Under the pieces are notes generated by a model. The model worked only from the letters and a program-made list of their open reading frames with translations. It searched no databases and was not told where the DNA came from. From Megalopta genalis (taxonomy: Eukaryota; Arthropoda; Insecta; Hymenoptera; Halictidae), in contig NC_135027.1 in the NCBI RefSeq assembly GCF_051020955.1, forward strand, positions 1,860,001-1,924,000: a stretch of DNA of 64,000 bases. Reading direction: 5' to 3'. Position numbers and translations under genes: made by a program. Of the stretch, positions 1-8,420 are shown piece after piece (positions within the stretch are counted from its first letter, which is position 1; every line of letters begins with the position of its first letter).

Positions 1-385
1 TCGGGCAGATTCGGGCAAGTCGGGCAGATTCGGGCAGATTCGGGCAGGTCGGGCAGATTCGGGCAGATTCGGGCAGGTCGGGCAGATTCGGGCAGATTCG
101 GGCAGGTCGGGCAGATTCGGGCAGGTTCAGGCAGGTTCGGGCAGATTCGTGAAGGTTCGGGTAAATTCGTGAAGGTTCGGGTAAATTCGGGCAGATTCGT
201 GAAGGTTCGGGTAAATTCGGGCAGATATGGGCAGATTCGGGCAGGTCGGGCAGATTCGGGCAGATTCGGGCAGATTGGGGCAGATTGAGGCAGATATGGC
301 CAGATTCGGGCAGATAGGGGCAGATAGCGGCAGATTCGGGCAGTTTCGGGCAGATATGGGCAGATATGGGGAGATTCGTGCAGAT

Positions 386-673
386 TCAGGCAGTTTTGGG
401 CAGGTCGGGCAGGTTCGGGCAGATTCGTGAAGGTTCGGGCAGATTCGGGCAGGTCGGGCAGATTCGGGCAGATTCGGGCAGGTCGGGCAGATTCGGGCAG
501 GTCGGGCAGATTCGGGCAGATTCGGGCAGGTCGGGCAGATTCGGGCAGGTCGGGCAGGTTCGGGCAGATTCGGGCAGATTCGGGCAGATTCGGGCAGATC
601 GGCAGATTCGGGCAGATTCGGGCAAGTCGGGCAGATTCGGGCAGGTCGGGCAGATTCGGGCAGATTCGGGCAA
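386..673 (+). repeat. Higher-order module of the left array, copy 1
   Basis: This module starts just after the marker GGGGAGATTCGTGCAGATTC and runs through GTGAAGG into a fixed order of GGTCGGGCA and GATTCGGGCA words, including the one-base-short word CAGATCGGCAG near 598. It recurs in the same word order at about 1524-1811 and 2531-2818. The short CAGATCGGCAG is present in all three, so it is inherited and is not a sequencing slip. Confidence 0.85.
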
Positions 674-1109
674 GTCGGGCAGATTCGGGCAGGTCGGGCA
701 GATTCGGGCAGATTCGGGCAGGTCGGGCAGATTCGGGCAGATTCGGGCAGGTCGGGCAGATTCGGGCAGGTTCAGGCAGGTTCGGGCAGATTCGTGAAGG
801 TTCGGGTAAATTCGTGAAGGTTCGGGTAAATTCGGGCAGATTCGTGAAGGTTCGGGTAAATTCGGGCAGATATGGGCAGATTCGGGCAGGTCGGGCAGAT
901 TCGGGCAGATTCGGGCAGATTGGGGCAGATTGAGGCAGATATGGCCAGATTCGGGCAGATAGGGGCAGATAGCGGCAGATTCGGGCAGATTCGGGCAGTT
1001 TCGGGCAGATATGGGCAGATATGGGGAGATTCGTGCAGATTCAGGCAGTTTTGGGCAGGTCGGGCAGGTTCGGGCAGATTCGTGAAGGTTCGGGCAGATT
1101 CGGGCAGGT

Positions 1110-2006
1110 CGGGCAGATTCGGGCAGATTCGGGCAGATTCGGGCAAGTCGGGCAGATTCGGGCAGATTCGGGCAGGTCGGGCAGATTCGGGCAGATTCGG
1201 GCAGGTCGGGCAGATTCGGGCAGATTCGGGCAGGTCGGGCAGATTCGGGCAGGTTCAGGCAGGTTCGGGCAGATTCGTGAAGGTTCGGGTAAATTCGTGA
1301 AGGTTCGGGTAAATTCGGGCAGATTCGTGAAGGTTCGGGTAAATTCGGGCAGATATGGGCAGATTCGGGCAGGTCGGGCAGATTCGGGCAGATTCGGGCA
1401 GATTGGGGCAGATTGAGGCAGATATGGCCAGATTCGGGCAGATAGGGGCAGATAGCGGCAGATTCGGGCAGATTCGGGCAGTTTCGGGCAGATATGGGCA
1501 GATATGGGGAGATTCGTGCAGATTCAGGCAGTTTTGGGCAGGTCGGGCAGGTTCGGGCAGATTCGTGAAGGTTCGGGCAGATTCGGGCAGGTCGGGCAGA
1601 TTCGGGCAGATTCGGGCAGGTCGGGCAGATTCGGGCAGGTCGGGCAGATTCGGGCAGATTCGGGCAGGTCGGGCAGATTCGGGAGGGTCGGGCAGGTTCG
1701 GGCAGATTCGGGCAGATTCGGGCAGATTCGGGCAGATCGGCAGATTCGGGCAGATTCGGGCAAGTCGGGTAGATTCGGGCAGGTCGGGCAGATTCGGGCA
1801 GATTCGGGCAAGTCGGGCAGATTCGGGCAGGTCGGGCAGATTTGGGCAGGTCGGGCAGATTCGGGCAGATTCGGGCAGGTCGGGCAGATTCGGGCAGATT
1901 CGGGCAGGTCGGGCAGATTCGGGCAGGTTCAGGCAGGTTCGGGCAGATTCGTGAAGGTTCGGGTAAATTCGGGCAGATATGGGCAGATTCGGGCAGGTCG
2001 GGCAGG
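1110..2006 (+). repeat. About 0.9-kb higher-order unit, copy A
   Basis: This is the first member of a near-identical direct pair, with the second member 1007 bases downstream. I saw only three substitutions between them: near 1282/2289 (GAAGG versus GAACG), near 1685/2692 (GGGAGGG versus GGGCAGG) and near 1769/2776 (GTAG versus GCAG). Unequal exchange or a recent segmental copy inside the satellite would explain it. Confidence 0.85.
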
Positions 2007-2116
2007 TTCGGGCAGATTCGTGAAGGTTCGGGCAGATTCGGGCAGATATGGGCAGATATGAGCAGATTCGGGCAGGTCGGGCAGATTCGGGCAGATTCGG
2101 GCAGGCCGGGCAGATT

Positions 2117-3013
2117 CGGGCAGATTCGGGCAGATTCGGGCAGATTCGGGCAAGTCGGGCAGATTCGGGCAGATTCGGGCAGGTCGGGCAGATTCGGGCA
2201 GATTCGGGCAGGTCGGGCAGATTCGGGCAGATTCGGGCAGGTCGGGCAGATTCGGGCAGGTTCAGGCAGGTTCGGGCAGATTCGTGAACGTTCGGGTAAA
2301 TTCGTGAAGGTTCGGGTAAATTCGGGCAGATTCGTGAAGGTTCGGGTAAATTCGGGCAGATATGGGCAGATTCGGGCAGGTCGGGCAGATTCGGGCAGAT
2401 TCGGGCAGATTGGGGCAGATTGAGGCAGATATGGCCAGATTCGGGCAGATAGGGGCAGATAGCGGCAGATTCGGGCAGATTCGGGCAGTTTCGGGCAGAT
2501 ATGGGCAGATATGGGGAGATTCGTGCAGATTCAGGCAGTTTTGGGCAGGTCGGGCAGGTTCGGGCAGATTCGTGAAGGTTCGGGCAGATTCGGGCAGGTC
2601 GGGCAGATTCGGGCAGATTCGGGCAGGTCGGGCAGATTCGGGCAGGTCGGGCAGATTCGGGCAGATTCGGGCAGGTCGGGCAGATTCGGGCAGGTCGGGC
2701 AGGTTCGGGCAGATTCGGGCAGATTCGGGCAGATTCGGGCAGATCGGCAGATTCGGGCAGATTCGGGCAAGTCGGGCAGATTCGGGCAGGTCGGGCAGAT
2801 TCGGGCAGATTCGGGCAAGTCGGGCAGATTCGGGCAGGTCGGGCAGATTTGGGCAGGTCGGGCAGATTCGGGCAGATTCGGGCAGGTCGGGCAGATTCGG
2901 GCAGATTCGGGCAGGTCGGGCAGATTCGGGCAGGTTCAGGCAGGTTCGGGCAGATTCGTGAAGGTTCGGGTAAATTCGGGCAGATATGGGCAGATTCGGG
3001 CAGGTCGGGCAGA
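2117..3013 (+). repeat. About 0.9-kb higher-order unit, copy B
   Basis: This is the second member of the 1007-base-offset pair described at 1110-2006. Word order matches from the GGGCAAGTCGGG word at about 2152 to the AGATATGGGCAG word near 2988, after which the two copies diverge. It carries the private GAACG change near 2289. Confidence 0.85.
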
Positions 3014-3644
3014 TTCGGGCAGATTCGGGCAGATTGGGGCAGATTGGGGCAGATATGGCCAGATTCGGGCAGATAGGGGCAGATAGCGGCAGATTCGGGC
3101 AGATTCGGGCAGTTTCGGGCAGATATGGGCAGATATGGGGAGATTCGTGCAGATTCAGGCAGTTTTGGGCAGGTCGGGCAGGTTCGGGCAGGTTCGGGCA
3201 GATTCTTGAAGGTTCGGGCAGATTCGGGCAGACATGGGCAGATATGGGCAGATTCGGGCAGGTTGGGCAGATTCGGGCAGGTCGGGCAGATTCGGGCAGA
3301 TTCGGGCAGATATGGGCAGATATGGGCATGTCGGGCAGGTCGGGCAGATTCGGGCAGATTCGGGCAGATTCGGGCAGATATAAGAAGATAGGGGCAGATT
3401 CGGGCAGATTCGGGCAGATTCGGGCAGATTCGGGCAGATTCGGGCAGACATGGGCAGATATGGGCAGATTCGGGCAGGTCGGGCAGATTCGGGCAGATTC
3501 GGGCAAGTCGGGCAGATTCGGGCAGGTCGGGCAGATTCGGGCAGGTCGGGCAGATTCGGGCAGGTCGGGCAGATTCGGGCAGGTCGGGCAGATTCGGGCA
3601 GATCGGGCAGATTCGGGCAGATTCGGGCAAGTCGGGCAGATTCG

Positions 3645-3860
3645 GATCCCATATCCCATATCCCATATCCCGGATCCCATATCCCGGATCCCATATCACA
3701 TATCCCATATCCCGGATCCCATATCCCGGATCCCATATCCCGGATCCCATATCCCATATCCCATATCCCGGATCCCATATCCCGGATCCCATATCCCATA
3801 TCCCATATACCATATCCCATATCCCATATCCCGGATCCCATATCCTGGATCCCGGATCCA
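3645..3860. repeat. 7-bp satellite block 1 (ATCCCAT/ATCCCGG)
   Basis: This is a tandem array of a seven-base unit that alternates ATCCCAT with ATCCCGG and includes rare variants (ATCACAT, ATACCAT). It breaks into the 9/10-bp array directly after CAGATTCGG and ends in the inverted repeat at 3838-3867. The top strand here is C-rich, opposite to the surrounding G-rich array. Every CCCGGATCCC junction makes a GGATCC (BamHI) site. Confidence 0.95.
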
Positions 3861-3867
3861 GATATGG
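3838..3867. repeat. Fold-back junction 1 (imperfect inverted repeat)
   Basis: The arms are CCATAT plus CTGGATCC on the left and GGATCCAG plus ATATGG on the right. They are separated by a single C, and the left arm has one unpaired C at 3844. This gives a potential 14-bp stem. It sits exactly where the 7-bp block gives way to the 9/10-bp array, and it recurs at the end of all five blocks. Confidence 0.9.
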
Positions 3868-4454
3868 ACAGATTCGGGCAGCTTCGGGCAGGTCGGGCAG
3901 ATTCGGGCAGGTCGGGCAGATTCGGGCAGATTCGGGCAGATATGGACAGATTCGGGCAGATTCGGGCAGATTCGAGCAGATTCGGGCAGATTCGGGCAGA
4001 TTCGGGCAGACATGGGCAGATATGGGCAGATTCGGGCAGGTCGGGCAGATTCGGGCAGATTCGGGCAGATTGGGGCAGATTGGGGCAGATATGGCCAGAT
4101 TCGGGCAGATAGGGGCAGATAGCGGCAGATTCGGGCAGATTCGGGCAGTTTCGGGCAGATATGGGCAGATATGGGGAGATTCGTGCAGATTCAGGCAGTT
4201 TTGGGCAGGTCGGGCAGGTTCGGGCATATTCGTGAAGGTTCGGGCAGATTCGGGCAGATATGGGCAGATATGGGCATGTCGGGCAGGTCGGGCAGATTCG
4301 GGCAGATTCGGGCAGACATGGGCAGATATGGGCAGATTCGGGCAGGTCGGGCAGATTCGGGTAGGTCGGGCAGATTCGGGCAGATTCGGGCAGATTCGGG
4401 CAGATTCGGGCAGATCGGGCAGATTCGGGCAGATTCGGGCAAGTCGGGCAGATC
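3868..4454 (+). repeat. 9/10-bp array between 7-bp blocks 1 and 2
   Basis: This is the G-rich-top 9/10-bp family. It begins with ACAGATTCGGGCAGCTTCGG, a leader found after every 7-bp block. It includes one marker module (TATGGCC at 4090-4096) and the GGGCATGTCGGGCAGG word near 4273. It ends in CAAGTCGGGCAGATCCGG, directly ahead of the next 7-bp block. Confidence 0.95.
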
Positions 4455-4868
4455 CGGATCCCATATCCCATATCCCGGATCCCATATCCCGTATCCCATA
4501 TCCCGGATCCCATATCCCATATCCCATATCCCATAACCCATATCCCGGATCCCATATCCCGGATCCCATATCACATATCCCGGATCACGGATCCCATATC
4601 CCATATCCCATATCCGGGATCCCATATCACATATCCCGGATCCCGGATCCCATATCCCATATCCCATATCCCATATCCCGGATCCCATATCCCGGATCCC
4701 ATATCCCATATCCCATATACCATATCCCATATCCCATATCCCGGAACCCATATCCCATATCCCATATCCCGGATCCCATATCCCGGATCCCATATCCCAT
4801 ATCCCGGATCCCATATCCCGGATCCCATATCCCATATCCCGGATCCCATATCCTGGATCCCGGATCCA
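4455..4868. repeat. 7-bp satellite block 2
   Basis: This is the longest of the five ATCCCAT/ATCCCGG blocks. It contains variants not seen in block 1, including CCCATAACCC near 4531, ATCACGG near 4584, CATATCCGGG near 4610 and CCGGAACCC near 4742. It ends in the common inverted repeat at 4846-4875. Confidence 0.95.
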
Positions 4869-4875
4869 GATATGG
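4846..4875. repeat. Fold-back junction 2
   Basis: It has the same arms, single-base centre and one-base bulge as the junction at 3838-3867, again at the end of the 7-bp block and followed by the ACAGATTCGGGCAGCTTCGG leader. Confidence 0.9.
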
Positions 4876-5586
4876 ACAGATTCGGGCAGCTTCGGGCAGG
4901 TCGGGCAGATTCGGGCAGATTCGGGCAGATATGGACAGATTCGGGCAGGTCGGGCAGATTCGGGCAGATTCGGGCAGGTCGGGCAGATTCGGGCAGGTCG
5001 GGCAGATTCGGGCAGGTCGGGCAGATTCGGGCAAGTCGGGCAGATTCGGGCAGTTCGGGCAGATTCGGGCAGATTCGGGCAGGTCGGGCAGATTCGGGCA
5101 GATACGGGCAGATTCGGGCAGGTCGGGCAGATTCGGGCAAGTCGGGCAGATTCGGGCAGGTCGGGCAGATTCGGGCAGGTCGGGCAGATTCGGGCAAGTC
5201 GGGCAGATTCGGGCAGGTCGGGCAGATTCGGGCAGTTCGGGCAGATTCGGGCAGCTTCGGGCAGGTCGGGCAGATTCGGGCAGATTCGGGCAGATTCGGG
5301 CAGATTCGGGCAGATTCGGGCAGGTCGGGCAGATTCGGCCAGATTCGGGCAAGTCGGGCAGATTCGGGCAAGTCGGGCAGAGTCGGGCAGATTCGGGCAG
5401 GTCGGGCAGATTCGGGCAGATTCGGGCAAGTCGGGCAGATTCGGGCAGGTCGGGCAGATTCGGGCAGGTCGGGCAGATTCGGGCAGATTCGGGCAGGTCG
5501 GGCAGATTCGGGCAGGTCGGGCAGATTCGGGCAGATTCGGGCAGGTCGGGCAGATTCGGGCAGATTCGGGCAAGTCGGGCAGATTC
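4876..5586 (+). repeat. 9/10-bp array between 7-bp blocks 2 and 3
   Basis: This G-rich-top array is dominated by GGTCGGGCA and AGTCGGGCA nine-base words, with rare CAGTTCGGGCAG words near 5051 and 5231. It lacks the TATGGCC marker module and the GTGAAGG words, so it is compositionally simpler than the array at 1-3643. Confidence 0.95.
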
Positions 5587-5859
5587 GGATCCCATATCCC
5601 ATATCCCGGATCCCATATCCCATATCCCATATCCCGGATCCCATATCCCATATCCCATATCCCATATCCCATATCCCGGATCCCATATCCCGGATCCCAT
5701 ATCACATATCCCGGATCCCGGATCCCATATCCCATATCCCGGATCCCATATCCCGGATCCCATATCCCATATCCCATATCTCGGATCCCATATCCCATAT
5801 CCCATATACCATATCCCATATCCCATATCCCGGATCCCATATCCTGGATCCCGGATCCA
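5587..5859. repeat. 7-bp satellite block 3
   Basis: ATCCCAT/ATCCCGG array inserted after GGGCAGATTCGG, with an ATCTCGG variant near 5778 and a CATATACCATATCCC segment near 5803 that recurs near the end of other blocks. It ends in the common inverted repeat. Confidence 0.95.
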
Positions 5860-5866
5860 GATATGG
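5837..5866. repeat. Fold-back junction 3
   Basis: It has the same arms, centre and bulge as the other four junctions. The following leader differs slightly: ATTCGGGTAGCTTCGG near 5871 in place of ATTCGGGCAGCTTCGG. Confidence 0.9.
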
Positions 5867-6088
5867 ACAGATTCGGGTAGCTTCGGGCAGGTCGGGCAGA
5901 TTCGGGCAGATATGGACAGATTCGGGCAGATTCGGGCAGATTCGGGCAGATTCGGGCAGGTCGGGCAGATTCGGGCAAGTCGGGCAGATTCGGGCAGATT
6001 CGGGCAGATTCGGGCAGATCGGGCAGATTCGGGCAGATTCGGGCAGATCGGGCAGATTCGGTCAGATTCGGGCAAGTCGGGCAGATTC
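5867..6088 (+). repeat. Short 9/10-bp array between 7-bp blocks 3 and 4
   Basis: G-rich-top array of about 220 bases. It contains several CAGATCGGGCAG nine-base words and a second ATATGGACAG word near 5910. It ends in CAAGTCGGGCAGATTCGG just before block 4, which is the same left boundary as for blocks 1 and 3. Confidence 0.95.
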
Positions 6089-6318
6089 GGATCCCATATC
6101 CCATATCCCGGATCCCATATCCCATATCCCATATCCCGGATCCCATATCCCATATCCCATATCCCGGATCCCATATCCCATATCCCATATCCCATATCCC
6201 GGATCCCATATCCCATATCCCATATACCATATCCCATATCCCATATCCCGGATCCTATATCCCATATCCCGGATCCCATATCCCATATCCCGTTCCCATA
6301 TCCTGGATCCCGGATCCA
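6089..6318. repeat. 7-bp satellite block 4
   Basis: ATCCCAT/ATCCCGG array with ATCCTAT near 6252 and an unusual CCCGTTCCC near 6289, immediately before the terminal inverted repeat. That change sits outside the palindrome arms, which are intact. Confidence 0.95.
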
Positions 6319-6325
6319 GATATGG
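6296..6325. repeat. Fold-back junction 4
   Basis: Same inverted repeat as at the other four block ends. The arms are unchanged although the unit just upstream has mutated. Confidence 0.9.
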
Positions 6326-7524
6326 ACAGATTCGGGCAGCTTCGTGCAGGTCGGGCAGATTCGGGCAGGTCGGGCAGATTCGGGCAGATTCGGGCAGGTC
6401 GGGCAGATTCGGGCAGATTCGGGCAGATTCGGGCAGGTCGGGCAGATTCGGGCAGATTCGGGCAAGTCGGGCAGATTCGGGCAGATTCGGGCAGGTCGGG
6501 CAGGTCGGGCAGATTCGTGAAGGTTCGGGCAGATTCGGGCAGACATGGGCAGATATGGGCAGATTCGGGCAGGTCGGGCAGATTCGGGCAGATTCGGGCA
6601 GGTCGGGCAGATTCGGGCAGATTCGGGCAGGTCGGGCAGATTCGGGCAGGTCGGGCAGATTCGGGCAAATCGGGCAGATTCGGGCAGGTCGGGCAGATTC
6701 GGGCAGATTCGGGCAGGTCGGGCAGATTCGGGCAGATTCGGGCAGACATGGGCAGATATGGGCAGGTCGGGCAGATTCGGGCAGGTCGGGCAGATTCGGG
6801 CAGATTCGGGCAGGTGGGGCAGATTCGGACGGATTCGGGCAAGTCGGGCAGATTCGGGCAGGTCGGGCAGATTCGGGCAGGTCGGGCAGATTCGGGCAGT
6901 TTCGGGCAGATATGGGCAGATATGGGGAGATTCGTGCAGATTCAGGCAGTTTTGGGCAGGTCGGGCGGGTTCGGGCAGATTCGTGAAGGTTCGGGCAGAT
7001 TCGGGCAGACATGGGCAGATATGGGCAGATTCGGGCAGATTCGGGCAGATTCGGGCAAGTCGGGCAGATTCGGGCAGATTCGGGCAGGTCGGGCAGATTC
7101 GGGCAGATTCGGGCAAGTCGGGCAGATTCGGGCAGATTCGGGCAGGTTCAGGCAGGTTCGGGCAGATTCGTGAAGGTTCGGGTAAATTCGGGCAGATTCG
7201 TGAAGGTTCGGGTAAATTCGGGCAGATATGGGCAGATTCGGGAAGGTCGGGCAGATTCGGGCAGATTCGGGCAGATTGGGGCAGATTGGGGCAGATATGG
7301 CCAGATTCGGGCAGATAGGGGCAGATAGCGGCAGATTCGGGCAGATTCGGGCAGTTTCGGGCAGATATGGGCAGATATGGGGAGATTCGTGCAGATTCAG
7401 GCAGTTTTGGGCAGGTCGGGCAGGTTCGGGCAGATTCGTGAAGGTTCGGGCAGATTCGGGCAGGTCGGGCAGACTCGGGCAGATTCGGGCAGGTCGGGCA
7501 GATTCGGGCAAGTCGGGCAGATTG
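6326..7524 (+). repeat. 9/10-bp array between 7-bp blocks 4 and 5
   Basis: G-rich-top array. It contains the GTGAAGG and GGGTAAATTC words (7165-7215), the last left-side marker module (TATGGCC at 7296-7302) and two GGGGAGATTCGTGCAG words (near 6925 and 7379). Private variants include GGTGGGGCAGATTCGGACGG near 6815 and GGTCGGGCGGG near 6960. It ends in CAAGTCGGGCAGATTGGG, ahead of block 5. Confidence 0.95.
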
Positions 7525-7895
7525 GGATCCCATATCCCATATCCCGGATCCCGGATCCCATATCCCATATCCCATATCCCATATCCCGGATCCCATATCC
7601 CGGATCCCATATCCCATATCCCATATACCATATCCCATATCCCATATCCCGGATCCCATATCCCATATCCCATATCCCGGATCCCATATCCCGGATCCCA
7701 TATCCCATATCCCGGATCCCATATCCCATATCCCATATCCCGGATCCCATATCCCATATCCCGGATCCCATATCCCGGATCCCATATCCCATATCCCATA
7801 TCCCGGATCCCATATCCCGGATCCCATATCCCATATCCCATATACCATATCCCATATCCCATATCCCGGATCCCATATCCTGGATCCCGGATCCA
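7525..7895. repeat. 7-bp satellite block 5
   Basis: ATCCCAT/ATCCCGG array of about 370 bases, with two CATATACCATATCCC segments (near 7622 and 7841) that suggest an internal duplication of part of the block. It ends in the common inverted repeat and lies about 35 bases from the assembly gap. Confidence 0.95.
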
Positions 7896-7902
7896 GATAT
7901 GG
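7873..7902. repeat. Fold-back junction 5
   Basis: Fifth copy of the palindromic junction with intact arms. The leader that follows has lost one G (GATTCGGCAGC near 7910), the only copy to do so, and the N gap starts about 20 bases later. Confidence 0.9.
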
Positions 7903-7931
7903 ACAGATTCGGCAGCTTCGGGCAGGTCGGG
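7903..7931 (+). repeat. Last fragment of the left 9/10-bp array
   Basis: Twenty-nine bases of G-rich-top array separate the last fold-back junction from the gap. The orientation is still that of the left domain. Confidence 0.9.
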
Positions 7932-8031
7932 NNNNNNNNNNNNNNNNNNNNNNNNNNNNNNNNNNNNNNNNNNNNNNNNNNNNNNNNNNNNNNNNNNNNN
8001 NNNNNNNNNNNNNNNNNNNNNNNNNNNNNNN
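7932..8031. other. Assembly gap (100 N)
   Basis: There are exactly 100 undetermined bases, a size commonly used as a placeholder for a scaffold join of unknown length. Different repeat families and the opposite orientation of the shared family lie on its two sides, so order, orientation and distance across it should not be assumed. Confidence 0.98.
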
Positions 8032-8420
8032 TTTAGCTGATTTCTCGGATTTAGCTGTTTTTCCGATTTAGCTGATTTCTCGGATTTAGCTGTTTTCTTG
8101 GATTTAGCTGTTTTCTAGGATTTAGCTGATTTCTTGGATTAGCTGATTTTTCAGATTTAGCTGATTTCTCGGATTTAGCTGTTTTCTTGGATTTAGCTGA
8201 TTTCTTGGATTTAGCTGTTTTCTAGGATTTAGCTGATTTCTTGGATTTAGCTGATTTTTCAGATTTAACTGATTTCTCGGATTTAGCTGATTTCTTGGAT
8301 TTAGCTGATTTTTCAGATTTAGCTGATTTCTCGGATTTAGCTGTTTTCTTGGATTTAGCTGTTTTCTTGGATTTAGCCGATTTCTTGGATTTAGCTGTTT
8401 TCTTGGATTTAGCTGTTTTC
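8032..8420 (+). repeat. 18-bp satellite block 1 (left-truncated by the gap)
   Basis: Tandem array of the 18-base unit GATTTAGCTGATTTCTCG and variants (GATTTAGCTGTTTTCTTG, GATTTAGCTGATTTTTCA). The left end is cut by the gap and the right end is the usual GCTGTTTTCCC exit into the C-rich array. One unit near 8139 is short by one T (TTGGATTAGCTG), and the TTTTCCGATTTAG unit near 8065 is one T shorter than its relatives. It is the start of a segment repeated at about 11667. Confidence 0.95.

Larger units (their letters stand above)
1..3643 (+). repeat. 9/10-bp satellite array, G-rich strand on top
   Basis: This stretch is an uninterrupted tandem array of the unit TTCGGGCAGA and its variants. Ten-base forms (GATTCGGGCA, GATATGGGCA, GATTGGGGCA) alternate with nine-base forms (GGTCGGGCA, AGTCGGGCA, GGTTCGGGCA shortened at the join). 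The units are not random. They form longer modules marked by GTGAAGGTTCGGGTAAATTC, by AGATATGGCCAG and by AGATAGCGGCAG, which recur in the same order several times. Unit GC is about 60 percent with one CpG per unit. No unique sequence lies within it. Open frames over this stretch encode only a ten-residue periodic peptide because three units make 30 bases. Confidence 0.97.
295..7302 (+). repeat. Seven copies of the ATATGGCC / ATAGCGG marker module
   Basis: A diagnostic module occurs seven times in the left array. Its TATGGCC word lies at 295-301, 940-946, 1423-1429, 2430-2436, 3054-3060, 4090-4096 and 7296-7302. It is always followed by AGATAGGGGCAGATAGCGG and, within about 100 bases, by GGGGAGATTCGTGCAG. 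The word before it is GATTGAGGCAG in the first four copies and GATTGGGGCAG in the last three, so two subtypes segregate by position. Spacing between copies ranges from about 0.48 to 3.2 kb, so the modules were reshuffled and do not form a strict higher-order repeat. Confidence 0.9.

Noticed and set aside
597..2750. CAGATCGGCAG (one G fewer than expected) near 598, 1735 and 2741 considered as sequencing errors
   Set aside because: The same short word sits at the same place in all three copies of its module, so it is an inherited variant, unlike the scattered CCC losses at 55.5-60.1 kb.
3838..3867. Fold-back junction considered as a rho-independent terminator or an insertion-sequence terminal repeat
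   Set aside because: No U-tract follows, no transposase or second terminal repeat is present, and the same palindrome appears only at the right edge of the 7-bp blocks. A repeat-family junction fits better.
3645..7895. 7-bp ATCCCAT array considered as a telomeric or interstitial telomere repeat
   Set aside because: Unit length and CCC content resemble the plant-type CCCTAAA repeat, but the sequence is different and alternates with ATCCCGG. No true telomere-type run was seen.
7228..8040. Open frames that run into the N gap
   Set aside because: They cross undetermined bases, and the repeat family and orientation change there, so nothing about coding continuity can be inferred.
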